Assembly: GCF_002483205.1 (NCBI RefSeq)
Contig: NZ_DLHM01000007.1
Coordinates: 1,133,330-1,197,329 of the forward strand
Source of the DNA: Flavihumibacter sp. UBA7668
GTDB lineage: Bacteria > Bacteroidota > Bacteroidia > Chitinophagales > Chitinophagaceae
Direction: 5' to 3'
Length of the DNA: 64,000 nt
Part shown: positions 61,102 through 64,000 of the stretch, one piece after another
Position numbering within the stretch: the first letter of the stretch is position 1
How the letters are laid out: each line of letters starts with the position of its first letter
Position numbers and translations under genes: made by a program
The notes under the pieces: model-generated
The model's input: only the letters and a program-made list of their open reading frames with translations
What the model was told of the DNA's origin: nothing
Database searches by the model: none

Positions 61102-61115
61102 CGAACAACCGTTAG
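61102..61115. promoter_or_regulatory. Candidate TetR operator upstream of tetR
   Basis: CGAACAACCGTTAG, sharing the AACAANCGTTAG core with the site at 59362-59375. It lies between the -7 box and the probable -33 region of the tetR promoter, a position that suits autorepression. Confidence 0.6.
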
Positions 61116-61137
61116 TGCATCAAATCAAAAAATCGGG

Positions 61138-61145
61138 TACTTTTG
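61138..61145 (+). promoter_or_regulatory. -7 box for the PfkB-type kinase gene
   Basis: TACTTTTG, a full TAnnTTTG match, about 88 bases before the ATG at 61233. The transcript would carry the GC-rich palindrome at 61161-61199 in its leader. Confidence 0.5.
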
Positions 61146-61160
61146 CGCCCGGTTACATCC

Positions 61161-61199
61161 ACCCTCCGGGTGCCACCCGATCGGTGGCACCCGGAGGGT
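61161..61199. repeat. REP-like GC-rich palindrome in the kinase leader
   Basis: 17-bp arms (61161-61177 and 61183-61199) around a 5-base loop. The sequence CCGGGTGCCACC relates it to the other palindromes, with different outer bases. It lies between the kinase -7 box and start codon, and gave a false N-terminal extension of the kinase frame. Confidence 0.75.
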
Positions 61200-61232
61200 A
61201 AACAAAGAAAATTCAACTCTTCAAATTTAAGT

Positions 61233-62156
61233 ATGTCGTTAATCGTAGTGGGAACTATGGCCTTTGATGCCATTGAAACACCTTTTGGAAAAAGTGGACA
61301 AATTATTGGCGGATCAGCCACTTATGTTGCGTATGCCGCTTCTAATTTTGTGCAGCCCATCAACCAGATTTCAGTTATCGGGTACGATTTCCCAAAAGAA
61401 GAACTGGATGCCCTTCAGGCAAGAGGCGTACAGCTCGATGGCGTTGAAATAAAACAGGATGAGAAATCCTTTTTCTGGGCAGGTAAATATCACCTCGATA
61501 TGAACACCCGCGACACATTGGATACCCAGCTTAATGTACTGGCCGGATTTGACCCCAAAGTGCCGGATTCCTACCAGGGTTCAGAATTCCTGATGCTCGG
61601 TAACCTGATGCCCAGTATCCAGCTGAGCGTAATCCGTCAAATGAAAATCCGTCCCAAACTGATTGTGATGGATACCATGAATTTTTGGATGGATTCAGCC
61701 ATGGAAGATTTGGAACTGGTGCTGAAAGAAGTCGATGTTCTGATGGTGAATGACAGCGAAGCTCGTCAGCTCAGCGGTCAGTTTTCTTTGGTTAAAGCCG
61801 CCAAAGAAATTATGAAAATGGGACCGAAATTCCTGGTAATTAAAAAGGGTGAACACGGAGCATTATTGTTTCATGAGAATGAAGTGTTTTTTGCACCTGC
61901 CCTACCACTGGAAGAAGTATTCGATCCAACAGGAGCCGGAGATACATTTGCAGGTGGTTTTGTTGGACATCTTGCTGCTACCAGGGATATCTCTTTCAAT
62001 AATATGAAAACGGCTATTATCAAAGGTTCTGCTCTGGCTTCTTTTTGTGTGGAAAAATTCGGGACAACCCGTATGAAAGAAATTTCAGCTAAACAGATTG
62101 ATGATCGCATCCAGCAATTTGTTGACCTCGTGAATTTTGAAATTAAACTGGCATAA
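61233..62156 (+). CDS. PfkB-family sugar/nucleoside kinase
   Basis: A 307-residue ribokinase-fold enzyme. The start is ATG 61233 (SLIVVGTMAFDAIETPFG); the frame from TTG 61143 runs through a palindromic repeat and is rejected. The substrate-binding glycine motif is GGSATYVAYAAS and the anion-hole/catalytic motif is DPTGAGDTFAGGFVGHLA with the catalytic Asp. Adenosine, ribose, fructose and other substrates are all possible. The gene stands alone and converges on the lamin-tail gene, with a terminator inside the latter's coding sequence. Confidence 0.88.
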   Translation: MSLIVVGTMAFDAIETPFGKSGQIIGGSATYVAYAASNFVQPINQISVIGYDFPKEELDALQARGVQLDGVEIKQDEKSFFWAGKYHLDMNTRDTLDTQLNVLAGFDPKVPDSYQGSEFLMLGNLMPSIQLSVIRQMKIRPKLIVMDTMNFWMDSAMEDLELVLKEVDVLMVNDSEARQLSGQFSLVKAAKEIMKMGPKFLVIKKGEHGALLFHENEVFFAPALPLEEVFDPTGAGDTFAGGFVGHLAATRDISFNNMKTAIIKGSALASFCVEKFGTTRMKEISAKQIDDRIQQFVDLVNFEIKLA

Positions 62157-62171
62157 TAAGCGCCTGTTTAT

Positions 62172-63872
62172 TCAATATATTTTACCCAACGTTACCGACA
62201 TCCGGTAACGTTTTGTTTTTCCGGAAACATGCCATGTATCTGCAATAAGTAGGTATAATCCATTTGGCAATGCCCGTCCTTTATTATCTGTGCCATCCCA
62301 GATAAACTTTCCGGCTGGTGCACAAATCACATTATTCACCAATACCCGCTGCAACAATCCCTGTCGGTTATAAATCCGGATACTCGTCAGATATCCTGCC
62401 TGTACGAATTGATATTGGATACTGCAATGATCCTGAATTCCATCTCCATCCGGACTAAATACTTCAGTTTCCGGATACATCTTGTTTTGATCAGCCGATT
62501 CCAAACTCTGTGAATTTTCATAACCCGGTGTTCCGTAACCAGCATGCATAGCCGCAGAAATCCAGTTAGCTGACTCCTGCGTTTTAATGCTGCTATTCCT
62601 TCGTTCCAGTGAAACATTTTCTTTGTTTCCCAGCATCTCATGATGCCAGTTAGCTGAATAATGCAATTCATCCAGAATGGTACTGTCCTCTTTGATAAGA
62701 ACCAGCTTGCCTTCTTCATTGGGCATGGAAGGAAGTGAACTCAATCCTACTATTGCATGCGGCACTTTCACATGAAACCGTCGTTTCAACCAGCTTACGC
62801 CCATAGTTATAGCAAAATAGTTGCCCGGATACATAAATCGCGGACCAGACACCAGCATCTGTAATCCGGACAAATCCCCATTTTTATCACGGTTCGCAAT
62901 TCGAAATCTGGCAAGATTAACGGGTCGCTTACCTGTATGAATAAATTCTATATAATCACTTCCCTCTGGTGATGGGTCAAATAAAATTTCGTTGATCAAG
63001 ACGGAAGTTTCTTCCAGGTCATCCAGGCCGAAAGCCAATTCCTGTGGAGGGCCTCCGGTACCAATTGCATCCGAGCAGGCACCAATGCCTGATATCGTAA
63101 GGGAATAAATTGATTGAGCATCGATCAATTTATTCAATAAAAGCTCAACTTCCTGCTGGAAAGGTTCAAGAATTTTCACCTTACGAATTTCATAGCCAGC
63201 CGTCAATGAATAATTCGAATTTCTTTCTGCTTCTTCCCTGTTCACTCCATCCGAAAACATAACCCGGATGGTACTATCTGTTGGACACCAGGCGAATAGT
63301 GCATCAACCTGAGACTGAAAAAATTCATCCTGATCTTGCGGATTAGCTTTACCCGGACTACCACCTCTTGCATCATTACTGGCTTTCCAGTTACCGGTTT
63401 GCCGGCAGGCCATAGATTTGTTCACCAGCTCCAGCGACCAGCCACCATCAGCCTGATCTGGACTAAAAAAAGCCGGCAGATGAGCTGCGGCATGTATTAA
63501 CTTACCCTGTTTATCCAACAACAAAATAGTATCTCCGGCATTGGAGATCACTGGAAAGGGACTCAATCCGATTGTTTTGCCATACTCCTGAAAAAACGAA
63601 AGAGCCCGGCTGGCACAAATGATAAGAAACTCACCTGGCTCAATTGATGTTTCTTCCGGAAGCAGGCTGCGTGTTCGACCATTTGTGATCGTCCAGCCAC
63701 TTAAATCCACGTTCTGACTGCTAACATTTGTTAGCTCAATATATTCCTCTGCAGGCAATCCAACACTCGGCAAAGGATCACCCATCAGCTCGGATATAAC
63801 CACTGGAAATCCTTGTCCGGCAAGAGTTTCAGCATTCAGTAAACTTATACAACACACTATCCATTTCCACAT
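62172..63872 (-). CDS. Secreted lamin-tail-domain protein with FlgD-like C-terminal domain
   Basis: A 566-residue exported protein (signal WIVCCISLLNAETLAGQ). The first lamin-tail domain (about 22-150) has VVISELMGDPLP, AEEYIELTNVSSQNVDLSGW and GEFLIICAS. A beta domain follows (about 185-280), then a second lamin-tail-like domain (about 285-420: VLINEILFDPSPEGSDYIEFIH). The C-terminus (about 475-566) is FlgD-Ig-like: EVFSPDGDGIQDHCSI, IRIYNRQG, WDGTDNKGRALPNGLYLL, as in many Bacteroidota surface proteins. A role in surface assembly is inferred; the type IX secretion signal is not proven. Confidence 0.82.
   Translation of the reverse strand: MWKWIVCCISLLNAETLAGQGFPVVISELMGDPLPSVGLPAEEYIELTNVSSQNVDLSGWTITNGRTRSLLPEETSIEPGEFLIICASRALSFFQEYGKTIGLSPFPVISNAGDTILLLDKQGKLIHAAAHLPAFFSPDQADGGWSLELVNKSMACRQTGNWKASNDARGGSPGKANPQDQDEFFQSQVDALFAWCPTDSTIRVMFSDGVNREEAERNSNYSLTAGYEIRKVKILEPFQQEVELLLNKLIDAQSIYSLTISGIGACSDAIGTGGPPQELAFGLDDLEETSVLINEILFDPSPEGSDYIEFIHTGKRPVNLARFRIANRDKNGDLSGLQMLVSGPRFMYPGNYFAITMGVSWLKRRFHVKVPHAIVGLSSLPSMPNEEGKLVLIKEDSTILDELHYSANWHHEMLGNKENVSLERRNSSIKTQESANWISAAMHAGYGTPGYENSQSLESADQNKMYPETEVFSPDGDGIQDHCSIQYQFVQAGYLTSIRIYNRQGLLQRVLVNNVICAPAGKFIWDGTDNKGRALPNGLYLLIADTWHVSGKTKRYRMSVTLGKIY
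62188..62220 (+). terminator. Terminator of the PfkB-type kinase gene inside the convergent coding region
   Basis: AACGTTACCG and CGGTAACGTT (62188-62197, 62203-62212) form a 10-bp perfect stem with a 5-base loop, followed on the plus strand by TTGTTTTT. It lies 31 bases after the kinase stop codon and within the last codons of the lamin-tail gene. Confidence 0.75.
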
Positions 63873-63920
63873 TTTTCAAAACTAATGAGAAGCAGCAGTA
63901 ATGTCAACCTGAAATATTTT

Positions 63921-63952
63921 TTTGGGTGAAAAAACCCTACACATTAATTTCG
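63921..63952 (+). promoter_or_regulatory. Candidate promoter at the right edge
   Basis: TTTG (63921-63924), 20 bases, TAATTTCG (63945-63952): spacing and -33 box fit the Bacteroidota pattern with one mismatch in the -7 box. It precedes a possible ATG at 63959. Confidence 0.4.
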
Positions 63953-63958
63953 TGCACC

Positions 63959-64000
63959 ATGATTATAATGAAACATACAACGAAGACCAAAAAACAGCTC
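63959..64000 (+). CDS. Possible gene start at the window edge (3' partial)
   Basis: An ATG at 63959 (or 63968) opens a frame that runs to the window end with 14 codons, Lys- and Thr-rich. There is a promoter candidate upstream and divergent placement from the lamin-tail gene. Too short to identify. Confidence 0.35.
   Translation, partial: MIIMKHTTKTKKQL

Noticed and set aside
61143..61232. N-terminal extension of the PfkB-type kinase
   Set aside because: It begins with TTG inside the promoter and translates a palindromic repeat; ATG 61233 begins the conserved fold.

Overview
The window looks like chromosome from a Bacteroidota bacterium, most likely in or near the family Chitinophagaceae. 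The evidence is the gene content (GH3-family protein, LptB, TonB-dependent receptor, LytS/LytTR pair, DUF5106 thioredoxin-like protein, tandem rhomboids, lamin-tail plus FlgD-like C-terminal protein), Bacteroidota-type promoter boxes (TAnnTTTG), few Shine-Dalgarno sequences, and two families of intergenic repeats. The species call is inference. There is no rRNA, tRNA, CRISPR array, prophage or transposase that I can support.

Layout. 1-15.97 kb is mostly housekeeping: a 5'-truncated polysaccharide deacetylase, fabG, an acetyltransferase-like gene, a GH3-family gene, lptB and metF on divergent promoters, an outer-membrane barrel protein, a SurA-like PPIase overlapping a TlpA-like thioredoxin gene, then rlmD, two rhomboids and an EEP phosphatase/nuclease in one run, cysS and a Dabb-domain gene. 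16-43.2 kb is a rhamnose region: GH78 rhamnosidase, a two-domain esterase, a GntR-type regulator divergent from a large ThuA/sugar-dehydrogenase/cytochrome c lipoprotein, a TonB-dependent receptor, rhaT, a fused aldolase/dehydrogenase (rhaEW type), rhaM, rhaI and a FGGY kinase. After a block of AhpD-like, Crp-like, S9 peptidase, DUF2236 and six-hairpin glycosidase-like genes comes lutABC. Together these form a nearly closed route from rhamnosylated, probably acetylated glycan to L-rhamnose, L-lactaldehyde, L-lactate and pyruvate. No SusD partner is present.

43.2-54 kb holds mtfA, two tandem FAS1 lipoproteins, a LytS-type kinase with LytTR regulator and a barrel protein, mnmD, an AlkA-type glycosylase, a small secreted protein, a membrane patatin and obgE. 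54-61.1 kb is a phenylacetate cluster on the minus strand, read as tetR-paaE-paaA-paaB-paaC-paaD-paaG-paaI-membrane protein-paaY, with three similar TetR-like operator candidates. It encodes epoxidation, isomerisation and thioester rescue; the ligase and the lower steps (paaK, paaZ, paaF, paaH, paaJ) are not here. The window closes with a PfkB-family kinase, a lamin-tail surface protein and the first codons of a possible rightward gene.

Non-coding structure. Two intergenic repeat types recur. One is a GC-rich palindrome built from CACCGGTCGGGTG and its complement (about six copies). The other is an inverted heptad repeat of GAAGTTx units (two copies, one inside the paa operon). Both have produced false N-terminal extensions of neighbouring reading frames, which are corrected here. 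The most interesting protein-level oddity is the second rhomboid, which appears to have lost both catalytic residues while its operon neighbour keeps them.
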